Assembly (NCBI RefSeq): GCF_000772705.2
Contig: NZ_JSBW02000052.1
Span: forward strand, 1 to 64,000
Length of the DNA: 64,000 bases
Direction of reading: 5' to 3'
Origin: Xanthomonas vasicola
GTDB taxonomy: Bacteria; Pseudomonadota; Gammaproteobacteria; Xanthomonadales; Xanthomonadaceae
Numbering within the stretch: position 1 is the stretch's first letter; each line of letters begins with the position of its first letter. Shown one piece after another: positions 49,696-59,836 of the stretch. The notes beneath the pieces are model-generated. The model ran no database searches, was not told the DNA's origin, and saw only the letters and a list, made by a program, of their open reading frames with translations. The position numbers and the translations under genes are program-made.

Positions 49696-52389
49696 ATGCC
49701 TGTTCACCATACCGGCCGTCCGGCCAGCCGGCGCCTGCGCCGCACGCCTGTCCGCGACATCCTCTGCACCACCATTGCCTGCGTGCTGGCTACCGCGTTC
49801 AGCGCGCACGCGCAGGAAACCGCGCCCGCCACGCCGCCGGCCAGCGACACCAACACCGCCGCCAGCAATGGGCAGGCGCCGGTGATGCTCGACAACATCA
49901 CCGTGATCGGCCAGCGCGCCAGCCTGAATCAGGCCGTGCAAGCTAAGCAGATGTCCGATCACGTCATGGAAGTGATCTCTGCAGACAACATGGGTCAGAT
50001 GCCCAATGTCACCGTGGCCGAGGCACTCGTGCGCCTGCCCGGCGTCAACGGCACCCGCGACCGCGGCAACGAGAGCCTGGCCACCGTGCGCGGCCTGGGC
50101 CCGCGCATGACCATGGGCACCGTCAACGGGCGGGAAATCGCCTCCTCCGAACCCAATCGTGCGGTGCGCTGGGAAGTGTTTCCCACCGAGATCGTCTCCA
50201 CCGTCAAGGTCTATAAGACGCAGTCGGCCGATCTGGTCGCCGGCGGTCTTGCCGCCACCGTGGACATCTCCACCATCAGCCCGCTCGACTACACCGGGCC
50301 GGGATTCGTCGGCACCGCCGGCCCGGTGTTCTACGACCACGCCAAGGATGTGGACGGCTACTCGCCGTGGGGCAGCCGCTTCGGCGCCAGTTGGGTGCAC
50401 AAAATCAACGACAACCTGGCGGTCGCGCTGGGCGCCACCTATCAGAAGCAGAAGAACGCCAGCTCCTCGATCGGCAGCTGGGGCTATACCGATGCCACCA
50501 CCTCGCGCGATGTGGATGGCGACGGCACCGTGGACCCGACCCCGTGGGGCGCGGCCGACCAGCTCAAGCTGATCGACCAGACCCGCAGCGGCGCGATGGG
50601 CACCGTGCAATGGCGCTCGGGCAATTTCGAATTGAAGTTCGACGGCCTGTATTCGCGCATCGAAATCGACGAAGACCAGTTGCAGAACTGGTTCAACGGG
50701 CTGGCGTTCAGCACCTTCTCCGGCAACACCAATCCATACACCACGCCGGGCTCGTCCTACACCATCGTCGATGGCGATGTGGTGGCCGGCACGCTGGGCA
50801 ATTCGAACCTGCAGGTCGACCATGTGGTCAGCCACTACAACGAGGTCAAGACACTCACCGCCGGCGGTTTGAACGCCAAGTGGAGCGGCGATGTGTGGAC
50901 CCTGGGCAGCGACCTGTCGTTCTCGCAGGCCAAGCGCGACAACACCTGGCAGGCGGTGCGTTTCGGCAGCAACCCGGACACGGTGTCGTTCGATTTCCGC
51001 CGCAGCGTCACCCCCACCATCAGCACCAGCTCGGACACGCCCGAATATGGCATTGCCGGGCAGACCGAGCCGCAGGCACTGCGCGACAAGATCGCCGCAC
51101 TGGCCCTCAATGCCAGCCGTGCAGTGGATGCCGGCCCGTTCACGTCGCTGGAATTTGGCGCGCGCGTTGCACGGCGCGAAAAAGAGAACCGTCGCTTCCT
51201 CAGCAACCAGTCCGGCTACGATCAGCCGATCTCGGCGTACCAAGACCTGATCTACCCGGTGACCATGCCGGACTTGAACGTGCCCACGCTGACCGGCGGC
51301 AACATGGCCGAGATCGCGCGCATCGGCTTCGGCGGTTTCGATCCGAGCACGCTCGACGAACAACTGCTTGACCATTGGAACGTCAAGGAAGACGTGCGCG
51401 AAGCCTTCGCCGAAGCGGTCTTCAGCTCGCAGCTGTTCGGCACCGATGTCACCGGTAATGTCGGCGTGCGCCTGGTCAACACCAAGACCACCAGTGATGG
51501 GTTTGATTCGGTCGGCAGCACCATCCAGCCCAGCACCGGTAGCAAGGAATACACCGATGCGCTGCCCAGCGCCACGCTGAATTTCCTGATCGACGACCAA
51601 CGCATCTTGCGCTTTGCGGTGGCCAAGGTCATTGCGCGTCCGCCCCTGGACGAACTACGCACTGGCCGCCGTCTGGACGACCCCAGCGTCACCGTTGGCC
51701 AGCTCACCGGCAGCGGTGGCAACCCGCAGCTGGATCCGTTCAAGGCCACGCAGGTCGATGTCTCCTACGAGTGGTACTTCCACACCGAAGCGCTCGCCGC
51801 CCTGGCCGTGTATCGCAAGGAAGTGGATTCGAGCATCGGCTACCGCACCGACCGCGAAGTGATCAACGGCCTGGATTACCTGGTCAGCGCGCCGTTCAAT
51901 GGCGGTGGCGGTTACATCAATGGCGTTGAACTCACCTTCCAGACACCGTTCTATTTCATCCCGCACATGGAAAACTTCGGCGTCTACTCGAACTATTCGC
52001 TGGTGGATTCCAACCTCAAGGAATTCTCGCCGGAAGACAACCCGCTGCCGTTGAGCGGGCTGGCACGCAAGACCGGCACATTCGACCTGTGGTACAGCAC
52101 CGGCACCTTCGAAGCGCGCGTGGGCTACAAGTACCACAGCCCCTACACGGTGGTGTACGGCTGGAATGCTGCACGGTTGGCGCGCCTGCAGAGCGAAGGC
52201 ACGGTGGATCTGAGCTTGAACTGGCAGTACAGCAAGCAGCTCGGCTTCCGCTTCCAGGCCAGCAATCTCACCAACGAGCCGCTGCGCGCCTACACCGACA
52301 ACAAGCCCAACCGTCTGGCCAATCAGGACGATGGCGGCTACCAGGTGTTCGGTCGTCGTTACCAGCTGGAAGCCACTTACAAATTCTGA
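49696..52389 (+). CDS. TonB-dependent outer-membrane receptor of a carbohydrate-utilisation locus
   Basis: The product has 897 residues. A signal peptide (IACVLATAFSAHAQE) is followed by the plug domain, with VTVAEALVRLPGVNGTRDRG and VEVFPTE-type segments (EVFPTEIVSTVKVYKTQSAD). The barrel ends in aromatic YQLEATYKF, typical for BamA recognition. A TonB box-like DNITVIGQRA lies before the plug. The gene heads genes for galactanase and beta-galactosidase, so it likely imports galacto-oligosaccharides (inference). GGAGGG lies before the ATG. A 10-bp hairpin follows the stop. Confidence 0.9.
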   Translation: MPVHHTGRPASRRLRRTPVRDILCTTIACVLATAFSAHAQETAPATPPASDTNTAASNGQAPVMLDNITVIGQRASLNQAVQAKQMSDHVMEVISADNMGQMPNVTVAEALVRLPGVNGTRDRGNESLATVRGLGPRMTMGTVNGREIASSEPNRAVRWEVFPTEIVSTVKVYKTQSADLVAGGLAATVDISTISPLDYTGPGFVGTAGPVFYDHAKDVDGYSPWGSRFGASWVHKINDNLAVALGATYQKQKNASSSIGSWGYTDATTSRDVDGDGTVDPTPWGAADQLKLIDQTRSGAMGTVQWRSGNFELKFDGLYSRIEIDEDQLQNWFNGLAFSTFSGNTNPYTTPGSSYTIVDGDVVAGTLGNSNLQVDHVVSHYNEVKTLTAGGLNAKWSGDVWTLGSDLSFSQAKRDNTWQAVRFGSNPDTVSFDFRRSVTPTISTSSDTPEYGIAGQTEPQALRDKIAALALNASRAVDAGPFTSLEFGARVARREKENRRFLSNQSGYDQPISAYQDLIYPVTMPDLNVPTLTGGNMAEIARIGFGGFDPSTLDEQLLDHWNVKEDVREAFAEAVFSSQLFGTDVTGNVGVRLVNTKTTSDGFDSVGSTIQPSTGSKEYTDALPSATLNFLIDDQRILRFAVAKVIARPPLDELRTGRRLDDPSVTVGQLTGSGGNPQLDPFKATQVDVSYEWYFHTEALAALAVYRKEVDSSIGYRTDREVINGLDYLVSAPFNGGGGYINGVELTFQTPFYFIPHMENFGVYSNYSLVDSNLKEFSPEDNPLPLSGLARKTGTFDLWYSTGTFEARVGYKYHSPYTVVYGWNAARLARLQSEGTVDLSLNWQYSKQLGFRFQASNLTNEPLRAYTDNKPNRLANQDDGGYQVFGRRYQLEATYKF

Positions 52390-52398
52390 GCATTGCTC

Positions 52399-52430
52399 GA
52401 TCGGCTGCCCATGCTTCTGCGCAGCCGATC
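52399..52430 (+). terminator. Hairpin between the TonB receptor and the galactanase gene
   Basis: GATCGGCTGC and GCAGCCGATC form a perfect 10-bp stem with a 12-base loop, starting ten bases past the receptor stop. Lacking a T run, it may reduce read-through so that the receptor is made in excess over the enzymes. Confidence 0.45.
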
Positions 52431-52579
52431 CGGTCTTTGCATACCTGCATAACACCGCAGCCGCTGTGTGCAATTCAATCTGCAACCCACGATTGGATTT
52501 TGCGCAGCGGCCGCGCAGCAGCACGGCCGCCTGCGGCATGCTGTCACCCGCTCCACGTTAGTCTCTGTCGAGGAATTGC

Positions 52580-53788
52580 ATGCGCTCACCACGCCGTCTC
52601 TGGACGCCCGCGCTACTGGCGTTGGCCATTTCCACCTGCGCACACGCCGCCCCGGCCCCCGCTACGTTGTATCTCGGCGCGGACCTGTCCTACGTCAACG
52701 AGATGGAGGAATGCGGCGTGCAATACCGCGAGAACGGAGTGGTCACCGATCCGTTCGAACTCTTCCACGCACACGGCGCCAATCTGGTACGCGTGCGCTT
52801 GTGGAACGATGCGCGCTGGACCAAGTACAGCGACCTGTCCGATGTCAAAAAAACCATTGCACGTGCACGCGCGCACGGCATGCAGGTGCTGCTGGATCTG
52901 CACTACTCCGACGATTGGGCCGATGGCGAAAAACAACTGATTCCCAAGACCTGGGCCAGCATCACCGACACCGACGAGTTGGCACGCACGCTGTATGGCT
53001 TCACGTACGACACGCTGAGCGCACTCGACCGCGCCGGCTTGATGCCCGAGCTGGTGCAAGTTGGGAACGAAAGTAATTCCGACCTGATGGACAGCACGCC
53101 CTGGGACAAAAAGCGCCCCATCAACTGGCAGCGCAACGCCAAGCTATTCAACGCCGGCATCAAGGCGGTGCGCGATATCAGCGCACGTTCGGCGATCAAG
53201 CCGCGGGTGATGTTGCATATCGCCCAGCCGGAAAATGTGGAGCCGTGGTTTGCTGATGCCACCAAGGCCGGCGTCACCGATTTCGATCTGATCGGCATCA
53301 GCTACTACCGCAAGTGGTCCACGCAATCGATGGCCGAGCTGGGCAAGACCATCAAACGCCTGCGCGCCCGCTACGCTGCCGATGTGGTGGTGGTGGAAAC
53401 CGCGTATCCGTGGACGCTGGACTCCGGCGATACCTCGCACAATCTGCTCGGCGAAGACTCGCTGATTCCCGGCTACCCGGCCACGCCGCAAGGCCAGGCG
53501 CGCTACATGGTGGACCTTACTCAACTGGTGATCGATACAGGCGGTGCCGGGGTGGTGTATTGGGAGCCGGCATGGACCAGCAGCAGTTGCAAGACGCGCT
53601 GGGGCACCGGCTCGTCGTGGGAAAACGCCAGCTTCTTCGACTTCAAGCACGGCAACGAGGTGTTGCCGGCAATCGACTTCATGCGCCACCCGTATACCGG
53701 TGTGCCTGCGAGCAAACCTGACGCAAGCAAGCGCGGCACGAGCACACCAGACAGTTCGGCAGAGACCGGCAAAAGGACGCAGCCATGA
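52580..53788 (+). CDS. Arabinogalactan endo-beta-1,4-galactanase (GH53)
   Basis: The 402-residue secreted enzyme has a signal peptide ending near AHA-A (residue 23). The GH53 barrel begins YLGADLSYVNEMEECGV. The catalytic acid/base Glu is in VQVGNESN near residue 160 and the nucleophile Glu in VVVETAYPWT near residue 275. It cuts beta-1,4-galactan, the side chain of pectin rhamnogalacturonan I. Its stop overlaps the next gene (GH2) by ATGA. A Ser/Thr-rich C-terminal tail is present. Confidence 0.92.
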   Translation: MRSPRRLWTPALLALAISTCAHAAPAPATLYLGADLSYVNEMEECGVQYRENGVVTDPFELFHAHGANLVRVRLWNDARWTKYSDLSDVKKTIARARAHGMQVLLDLHYSDDWADGEKQLIPKTWASITDTDELARTLYGFTYDTLSALDRAGLMPELVQVGNESNSDLMDSTPWDKKRPINWQRNAKLFNAGIKAVRDISARSAIKPRVMLHIAQPENVEPWFADATKAGVTDFDLIGISYYRKWSTQSMAELGKTIKRLRARYAADVVVVETAYPWTLDSGDTSHNLLGEDSLIPGYPATPQGQARYMVDLTQLVIDTGGAGVVYWEPAWTSSSCKTRWGTGSSWENASFFDFKHGNEVLPAIDFMRHPYTGVPASKPDASKRGTSTPDSSAETGKRTQP

Positions 53789-56352
53789 GCGGCATCAATC
53801 GGCGCGAATTGCTGCGCGGCATGCTGGCCAGTGGGGTGAGCGCCGCATTACCGGCGGGCGCAGCCGGCGCATTGGTCTCGGCGGGCGCAGCTGCCGCACC
53901 TTCTGCGGCGAAAAACAGCGCAACGACCACAGCATTAGGCGATGCAGCGCTGGCACCGCGTGAGCGACTGCTGTTCGATTTCGGGTGGCGCTTCTACCTG
54001 GGCCATGCCAGCGATGCAGCGCGCGATTTCGAATTCGGCACCTTCCAGCGTACCTTCGCCAAGGCAGGCAAGGACACCGCAACCGCCGCGCAACCGGGGT
54101 TCGACGACAGTGCCTGGCAGCAGGTGGACTTGCCGCACGACTGGGCTGTCAGCCTGCCGTTTCGGCAGGAGCCAATCTCGGCCTCCATGGCCGAGGAAGA
54201 CCCGGCCGCTGCACACGGTTACAAGCCGTTGGGCACAAGTTTCCCGGAGAACAGCGTGGGCTGGTATCGGCGCACCTTGCAGATTCCGGCAAGCGATCTG
54301 GGCAAGCGCATCAGCCTGGTGTTCGATGGCGTGTTCCGCGAGTGCATTGTGTTCTGCAACGGCCACATCGTCGGCCGTAACGCGAGCGGCTATTGCGGCT
54401 TCGAAGTCGACCTCAGCGAAGTGCTCGACTACGGCAAGCCCAACATCATCGCCATCCGCGTGGATGCCACGCTGGGCGAAGGCTGGTTTTATGAAGGCGC
54501 CGGCATCTATCGGCATCTGTGGCTGCAGAAGACCAACCCGCTGCATCTCCCGCAAGATGGCGTATTCGTGCGCAGCAGCGTGCAGGATGGCAATGCCACT
54601 GCACAGCTTTCCACCGAAGTGCGCAACGACGGCACCGCGCCACGCCAGTGCATGGTGCAGGCGCGCATCACCGCACCGGATGGACGCACCGTGGCGCAGG
54701 CGGCCAGCGCAGCCGTCACAGTCGCGCCTGGCCAGGTGCAGATAGTCGAACAGGCCCTGCCGCTCGGGCAGGCCGCGCTGTGGTCGATCGACACCCCGCA
54801 GCTCTACAGCCTGACCACCAGCGTGCACAGCGACGGCGCGGCGGTCGATGCGCTGGTCACGCCGTTCGGCGTGCGCAGCATCGCCTTCGATGCGCAACGC
54901 GGTTTCTTGTTGAATGGCACACCGCTCAAGCTACACGGGACCAACAATCACCAGGATCATGCAGGGGTCGGCACCGCCATTCCAGATGCATTGCACGAAT
55001 GGCGACTACGCCAGCTCAAGTCGATGAGCTGCAACGCCTACCGCAGCTCGCACAACCCGGCCACGCCGGAATTGCTTGCGCTGTGCGACCGCCTCGGCAT
55101 GTTCGTGATCGAAGAAACCCGCCGCATGTCCACCGACCCAGAAGCGATGGGCGAACTGGAAACCATGGTGCGGCGCGGCCGCAATCATCCCAGCGTCATC
55201 CTGTGGTCGCTCGGCAACGAAGAGCCGCAGCAGGTCACCGAACGCGGCGCGCGCATCGTTGCCCGCATGCAGCAACGCGTGCGCCAACTCGACCCCACCC
55301 GCCCCACCACCTTCGCGATGGACAAGGGCTTCGGCGAGGGCGTGGGCCAAGTGGTGGATGTGGTCGGCTTCAACTACCGCACCAGCCAGATGGACGGCTT
55401 CCACGCGCAGTACCCCAACATCCCGATCTACGGCAGCGAAACCGGCAGCACCGTGTCGGTGCGCGGCAACTATCAACGCGATGACAAACGCGGCTATACC
55501 CGCGCCTATGATCTGGACCACCCCTGGTGGGCCAGCACCGCCGAAGCCTGGTGGAGCTATGTCGCGCAGCGCCCGTATATCGCCGGCGGCTTCATCTGGA
55601 CCGGCTTCGACTACCGCGGCGAACCCACGCCCTACAACCGCTGGCCGAATGTGGCCTCGCAATTCGGCGTGCTCGATAGCTGCGGCTTCCCGAAGGACAA
55701 CTACTGGTACTACCGCGCGCAATGGACCAGCGAACCGGTGCTGCATCTGTTTCCGCACTGGAACTGGGACGGCCTGCTGCAGCCCGACGACCATGGCCGG
55801 ATCGAAGTCTGGTGCCACAGCAATCTCGAAGCGGTGGAGCTGCTGGTCAACGGCGTCAGCCAGGGCCTGCAGCAGGTACCGGCCTACGGGCATGTCGAAT
55901 GGCGCGTGGTCTATGCGCCCGGCGTGATCGAAGCGCGCGGCTATCGGGGCGGCAAGATGGTGCTCACCGAACGCCGCGAAACCGTCGGCAAGCCAGCGGC
56001 GATCCGCCTGAACTGCGATCGCAGCAATCTGCACGCGGACGCCGAAGATGTGGCCGTGGTGAAGGTGGAAATCGTCGACGCACAAGGCCGTCTGGTGCCA
56101 ACCGCAGACAATCATGTGCAGTTCGCGCTGCGCGGCCCTGCCCGGCTGATTGGCGTCGGCAATGGCGACCCCAGCAGCCACGAAGATGACAAGGCACCGC
56201 AGCGCAAGGCATTCAACGGCCTGTGTGCGGCGCTATTGCAGACCACGCGCAACAGCGGCGATATCGTGATGCAGGCGACCGCGCCCGGACTGACCTCGGC
56301 CACGCTGCGCTTGCACGCAGGCGCCACGAAATTGCGTGCGGCGGTGGTTTGA
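53785..56352 (+). CDS. Beta-galactosidase (GH2)
   Basis: The 855-residue enzyme begins with a Tat-type signal (NRRELLRGMLASGVSAALPA). The GH2 sugar-binding, Ig-like and TIM-barrel domains follow. The acid/base Glu lies in ILWSLGNEEPQQV near residue 480 and the nucleophile Glu in IYGSETGSTVS near 555. A DUF4982-type Ig domain and another domain complete the C-terminus. It would split galacto-oligosaccharides released by the GH53 enzyme, in the periplasm. It is translationally coupled to GH53 (ATGA overlap). Confidence 0.92.
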   Translation: MSGINRRELLRGMLASGVSAALPAGAAGALVSAGAAAAPSAAKNSATTTALGDAALAPRERLLFDFGWRFYLGHASDAARDFEFGTFQRTFAKAGKDTATAAQPGFDDSAWQQVDLPHDWAVSLPFRQEPISASMAEEDPAAAHGYKPLGTSFPENSVGWYRRTLQIPASDLGKRISLVFDGVFRECIVFCNGHIVGRNASGYCGFEVDLSEVLDYGKPNIIAIRVDATLGEGWFYEGAGIYRHLWLQKTNPLHLPQDGVFVRSSVQDGNATAQLSTEVRNDGTAPRQCMVQARITAPDGRTVAQAASAAVTVAPGQVQIVEQALPLGQAALWSIDTPQLYSLTTSVHSDGAAVDALVTPFGVRSIAFDAQRGFLLNGTPLKLHGTNNHQDHAGVGTAIPDALHEWRLRQLKSMSCNAYRSSHNPATPELLALCDRLGMFVIEETRRMSTDPEAMGELETMVRRGRNHPSVILWSLGNEEPQQVTERGARIVARMQQRVRQLDPTRPTTFAMDKGFGEGVGQVVDVVGFNYRTSQMDGFHAQYPNIPIYGSETGSTVSVRGNYQRDDKRGYTRAYDLDHPWWASTAEAWWSYVAQRPYIAGGFIWTGFDYRGEPTPYNRWPNVASQFGVLDSCGFPKDNYWYYRAQWTSEPVLHLFPHWNWDGLLQPDDHGRIEVWCHSNLEAVELLVNGVSQGLQQVPAYGHVEWRVVYAPGVIEARGYRGGKMVLTERRETVGKPAAIRLNCDRSNLHADAEDVAVVKVEIVDAQGRLVPTADNHVQFALRGPARLIGVGNGDPSSHEDDKAPQRKAFNGLCAALLQTTRNSGDIVMQATAPGLTSATLRLHAGATKLRAAVV

Positions 56353-56597
56353 TAAGCAATGGTCGCTGCGCGATGCGATATGCACGACGACACTGCCGGG
56401 GCCGTTATTGGCCGTGGTAGCGCAGAGATGGCAAACGTCAGTCGAAGGCCATCCGTCGGCATGTTTGGCAAAACCCGTATCGCCCAGCAGGTCATTCCCA
56501 CTGGACGATCGCCGGCAGCGCTTCAGCTGCAGCTAGGACATGGTCTACATATCTTCATGCAGACCAACAACTCCCGCCGCTGGCGTGATGGGCAGCC

Positions 56598-56903
56598 TTA
56601 CGTCTGGTTATTTCCCGCAGCGGGATCACGCGGAAAATAGCGGTTGAGCTTTTCTTCCCATGCACGGAATTGCTCCAACGTATGGGCATCCATCGGGCGC
56701 GGGTCGTCGGCCAACGCCTTCTTCTGCGCCACATAGGCGATGCGCTGGGATGACAGTTCATCCCACGCCTTTCTGAGCATCACCGGATCCGGATGCGAAA
56801 CCATCATCGCCTCCAGCAGCGTGGCCTGTGCCACGCGCGCGGCCAGCAGATCGCTGAGCGCCTCGGTCACGGCCTGCATCCACTCGTGTTGTTTCTGTTC
56901 CAT
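56598..56903 (-). CDS. Conserved-looking hypothetical protein
   Basis: The product has 101 residues from the ATG at 56903 (MEQKQHEWMQAVTEALSDLL). It is helical and charged, without signal peptide, membrane helix or known motif. The frame is open upstream to 57026, but the extension is basic and unlike a protein core. It lies between the GH2 and GH29 genes on the minus strand. No function can be offered. Coding status is judged from regular amino-acid make-up only. Confidence 0.5.
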   Translation of the reverse strand: MEQKQHEWMQAVTEALSDLLAARVAQATLLEAMMVSHPDPVMLRKAWDELSSQRIAYVAQKKALADDPRPMDAHTLEQFRAWEEKLNRYFPRDPAAGNNQT

Positions 56904-57076
56904 ATCGAACCAAGTCGCCTGCGTAATGCGCCGCGCACCATAACGCCTCATCTGGAACGGCGGCGTGCAAGGGAGTTGAAGATTCGGATTCACCACCTGA
57001 TGCGAGCGTGGCGACCTCCCTCTCATCGCCTCGCTAGGCGCACCTCAGCGCGCGCAACTACATCCACCCAGCGATC

Positions 57077-57109
57077 CCCTCCCACGCGGCGCATGGCCGC
57101 GCGGGAGGG
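57077..57109 (-). terminator. Long GC hairpin downstream of the fucosidase
   Basis: CCCTCCC-A-CGCGGC pairs with GCCGCG-C-GGGAGGG with one internal mismatch and a 5-base loop. It lies 8 bases past the fucosidase stop. No T tract is present. Confidence 0.45.
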
Positions 57110-57116
57110 CAAGCTC

Positions 57117-59048
57117 TCATCGCAAGCGCGAGAACGCACCGATACCGGCGATTGCCAGCCGCTCGGCGGGCACCGCTGTTTCAGCAAACGACAGCCGCAG
57201 ATAGCGGATCTGGCGGACGTCATGGAAATTCACGCGCTGGGTCGAGAGCGCATAGGCGATGTTGGACAGCTCGCCGGCACCGGCCGGCTGCCAGTGCTGG
57301 CCATCTGCGCTGGTTTCGGCGCGATAGCCCTTCGGCGGCGCCGCACCGGTCATCACTGCGCGCGAAGGCGTCAGGCTGAAACCGGCGACCTGGCGCAGCG
57401 CACCGAGGTCGATGGTGGCTTGCACGGGATGGCCCGGCGTCGGCGCAGGCGTGACCCAGATGGTGCTGGCATCGTCGTCAAGCAACTTTTCTGCCCCTGG
57501 CGCGCTCGCCCCGACGATGCGCCAGCCGGCCGCGGACAGCACGTCCGGCGCATTCGCCGTGGGCCGCGCGACCGGCACCGCTGCAACCGCGCGGAACAGC
57601 GCGAACTCGCTGATCGCCGGGCAGGCCGGCGCCTCCAGCACCACCAGGCGCACCCGGCGTGCAGTGATCGGCCGATCCAACCGCACGATGCGCTGTGCGC
57701 CGATGCACTGCGCTTCGGCCAACCGCCGCCATTGACCGTCAACCTCGGCTTCGACCGCGAAGCGGGTGACGCGCACGCCCAGCGGCAGATATTCGCGCAA
57801 CCGAATCAGGTCGAAGCTGTGCGCCGCCGACAGCTCCAGCGTCAGCGTTGGTGTGGTGACATCGTCCGGCGTGGCCCAGTAAGTGTCCGGCTGACGGTCG
57901 AGCACGCGCGCCGGCTCGAAGCCAGCACCGCGCGATGCGCTGGCAGTGGCCTTGGCGCCCTTGGCCAGATCGATGGCGAAGCTGGCGCGGATCGCGTCGC
58001 CGAAACTCTGCAACACCGCCACATCGTGGTCGGGAATGCGGCCGCGTCGGTCCGGCGGAAGATTGAGATTCATATTGGTGCCGCGCGCGACAGAGGTGTC
58101 GAAATAGCGCACCAGATTCTCCGGGCTACGCACCTTGCCGTCTTCATCGGCGTGATAGAACCAGCCCGGGCGGATCGACGTATTGGTTTCGGCCGGCCAC
58201 CACAGCGCCCCGCCGCGCACGCCGGAATTACCATTTTCCTGGGTGTACGGGGCATTGGGCATGGTCGGCCAGGACGGATCGCCGGCGATTCCATCTTCAT
58301 TGCCGCCCCAGCGAATATCGGCGCCGAGCGGATCGAACGTGCAGGCCATCGGCTGATGCTGGTGCACCAGCTCGATCATCCGCGGCCAGTTGTAGTACGC
58401 GGGCGCATCGATCTTGCGCGACTCGCGCGCGCCACCGTAGTAGCCGTCGCCGCCATTGGCGCCGTCGAACCAGAACTCGAACAGATCGCCGTAGCCTGTG
58501 CACAATTCGACGATCTGCTTGCGGAAATAGTCGATATACCCAGGGCGACCATACTCGGCATGGTTGCGATCCCAGGGCGAGAGGTAAAGGCCGAACGCCA
58601 GGCCAGCGCGGCGACACGCCGCTGCCATTTCGCCGACGATGTCGCCCTTGCCGTTCTTGTAGGGCGAATTGCGAATGCAATGCTCGGTCAAGCGCGTCGG
58701 CCACAGACAGAACCCATCATGGTGCTTGGCCGTGAAAATAAGCCCTTTCAGATTGCCGGCCTTTGCAGCAGACACGATCTGATCGGCTGAAAAATCGCTG
58801 GGATCGAATTTGCGCGGATCCTCGTCGCCGTAGCCCCATTCCTTGTCGGTGAAGGTGTTCATCGCAAAATGCACGAAGGCGTATTGCTCCCAGCGATGCC
58901 AGCGCAGCTGGCGCGCGCTGGGCACTGCCCCCCACGGTGCCGGCCCGTTGGCGCGCGGCGTCTGCGCGATGCGAGACGCCGATGCACTGAAGCTGGCAGC
59001 AGCGGCCGCCGCCACACCCGTGGCAAGAAAGGTACGACGATCGATCAT
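57117..59048 (-). CDS. Alpha-L-fucosidase (GH29)
   Basis: The product has 643 residues from ATG 59048, with a Tat-like signal (MIDRRTFLATGVAAAAAASF). The GH29 catalytic domain has LIFTAKHHDGFCLWPT (near 100), GLYLSPWDRN (near 150) and the nucleophile Asp in FEFWFDGANGG (near 193). Two discoidin-like (F5/8 C) carbohydrate-binding modules follow. It removes terminal fucose from plant glycans such as xyloglucan or arabinogalactan. Reading further upstream is possible but without a start-like context. It lies beside the galactan locus and next to the mutS fragment. Confidence 0.9.
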   Translation of the reverse strand: MIDRRTFLATGVAAAAAASFSASASRIAQTPRANGPAPWGAVPSARQLRWHRWEQYAFVHFAMNTFTDKEWGYGDEDPRKFDPSDFSADQIVSAAKAGNLKGLIFTAKHHDGFCLWPTRLTEHCIRNSPYKNGKGDIVGEMAAACRRAGLAFGLYLSPWDRNHAEYGRPGYIDYFRKQIVELCTGYGDLFEFWFDGANGGDGYYGGARESRKIDAPAYYNWPRMIELVHQHQPMACTFDPLGADIRWGGNEDGIAGDPSWPTMPNAPYTQENGNSGVRGGALWWPAETNTSIRPGWFYHADEDGKVRSPENLVRYFDTSVARGTNMNLNLPPDRRGRIPDHDVAVLQSFGDAIRASFAIDLAKGAKATASASRGAGFEPARVLDRQPDTYWATPDDVTTPTLTLELSAAHSFDLIRLREYLPLGVRVTRFAVEAEVDGQWRRLAEAQCIGAQRIVRLDRPITARRVRLVVLEAPACPAISEFALFRAVAAVPVARPTANAPDVLSAAGWRIVGASAPGAEKLLDDDASTIWVTPAPTPGHPVQATIDLGALRQVAGFSLTPSRAVMTGAAPPKGYRAETSADGQHWQPAGAGELSNIAYALSTQRVNFHDVRQIRYLRLSFAETAVPAERLAIAGIGAFSRLR

Positions 59049-59345
59049 TAGCGCCTTCCGACTTTTCACAAGCTTCGATCTTAGCTTTTCCAACGGCAGA
59101 ACGGCCCTACGTCGAAGCGATGGACGGTCGTTCAAGGGCAGAATGTCGAACATGTGGCGATCCTTGGCCGCATGCCTTGGAAGCGCACTGCGCGCTGTCG
59201 CCGATTCCCGCTTCCATGGACACTTGCAGTCGACGCCGGACGGCCCGATCGCACGTGACGCGGACGTGGCATTACACGTTCCGTCCACAGATCGGACATC
59301 CCTTGTCTCTCCGATTGACCGTCCCGCAATGTCGCGGAACGTGCG
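59049..59345. other. Intergenic region between fucosidase and mutS fragment
   Basis: About 300 bases upstream of the fucosidase on one side and the mutS remnant on the other. It must contain the fucosidase promoter. I find no MutS N-terminus, no ribosomal-binding pattern and no repeat here. Confidence 0.35.
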
Positions 59346-59732
59346 CGCAAGGCCGCTTGGCTGCTGGACATCGCCCTGACCCAGCGCGGCAGCTCCGGCG
59401 GTGCGCCGATTCCGATGGCCGGGGTGCCGGTGCATGCGTATGAAGGCTATCTGGCGCGGTTAGTCGCATTGGGCGAATCGGTGGCGATCTGCGAGCAGAT
59501 CGGCGACCCGGCACTGGCCAAGGGCTTGATCAAGCGCAAGGTGGTGCACATCGTCACGCCGGGCACGGTCACCGACGAGGCGCTACTGGACGAGCGCCGC
59601 GACACGTTATTGATGACGATTTCGCGCAGCAAACAAGGTTACGGCCTGGCCTGGGCCGATTTGGCCGGCGGGCGCTTTCTGGTCAACGAAGTGGACAACG
59701 AGGACGCGCCGGAAGCGGAAGCGGCGCTGCAG
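59346..59732 (+). pseudogene. Internal fragment of mutS (mismatch repair) gene
   Basis: The frame reads [15 protein letters not shown], then [58 protein letters not shown] and [17 protein letters not shown]. These are successive segments of the MutS mismatch-binding and connector domains (about residues 55-185 of E. coli numbering). Both ends are missing: a stop lies upstream at 59316 in this frame, and homology ends near 59732. The rest of the open frame to 59930 does not look like MutS. It is a remnant, not a functional gene; an intact mutS must be elsewhere or lost. Confidence 0.85.
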
Positions 59733-59836
59733 ACGTCGCCGTGGTCGCGGCGGCAAGGCGATAACGCCACTTGTATTCCGGAACGCCAAACACTGCGTTC
59801 AACTACGGCTAGTCCGTCGTGGCCCCATTTATCGAC

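Noticed and set aside
59049-59435. Upstream extension of the fucosidase frame
   Set aside because: It overlaps the mutS fragment on the opposite strand, lacks family similarity, and the Tat-like signal begins at the ATG at 59048.
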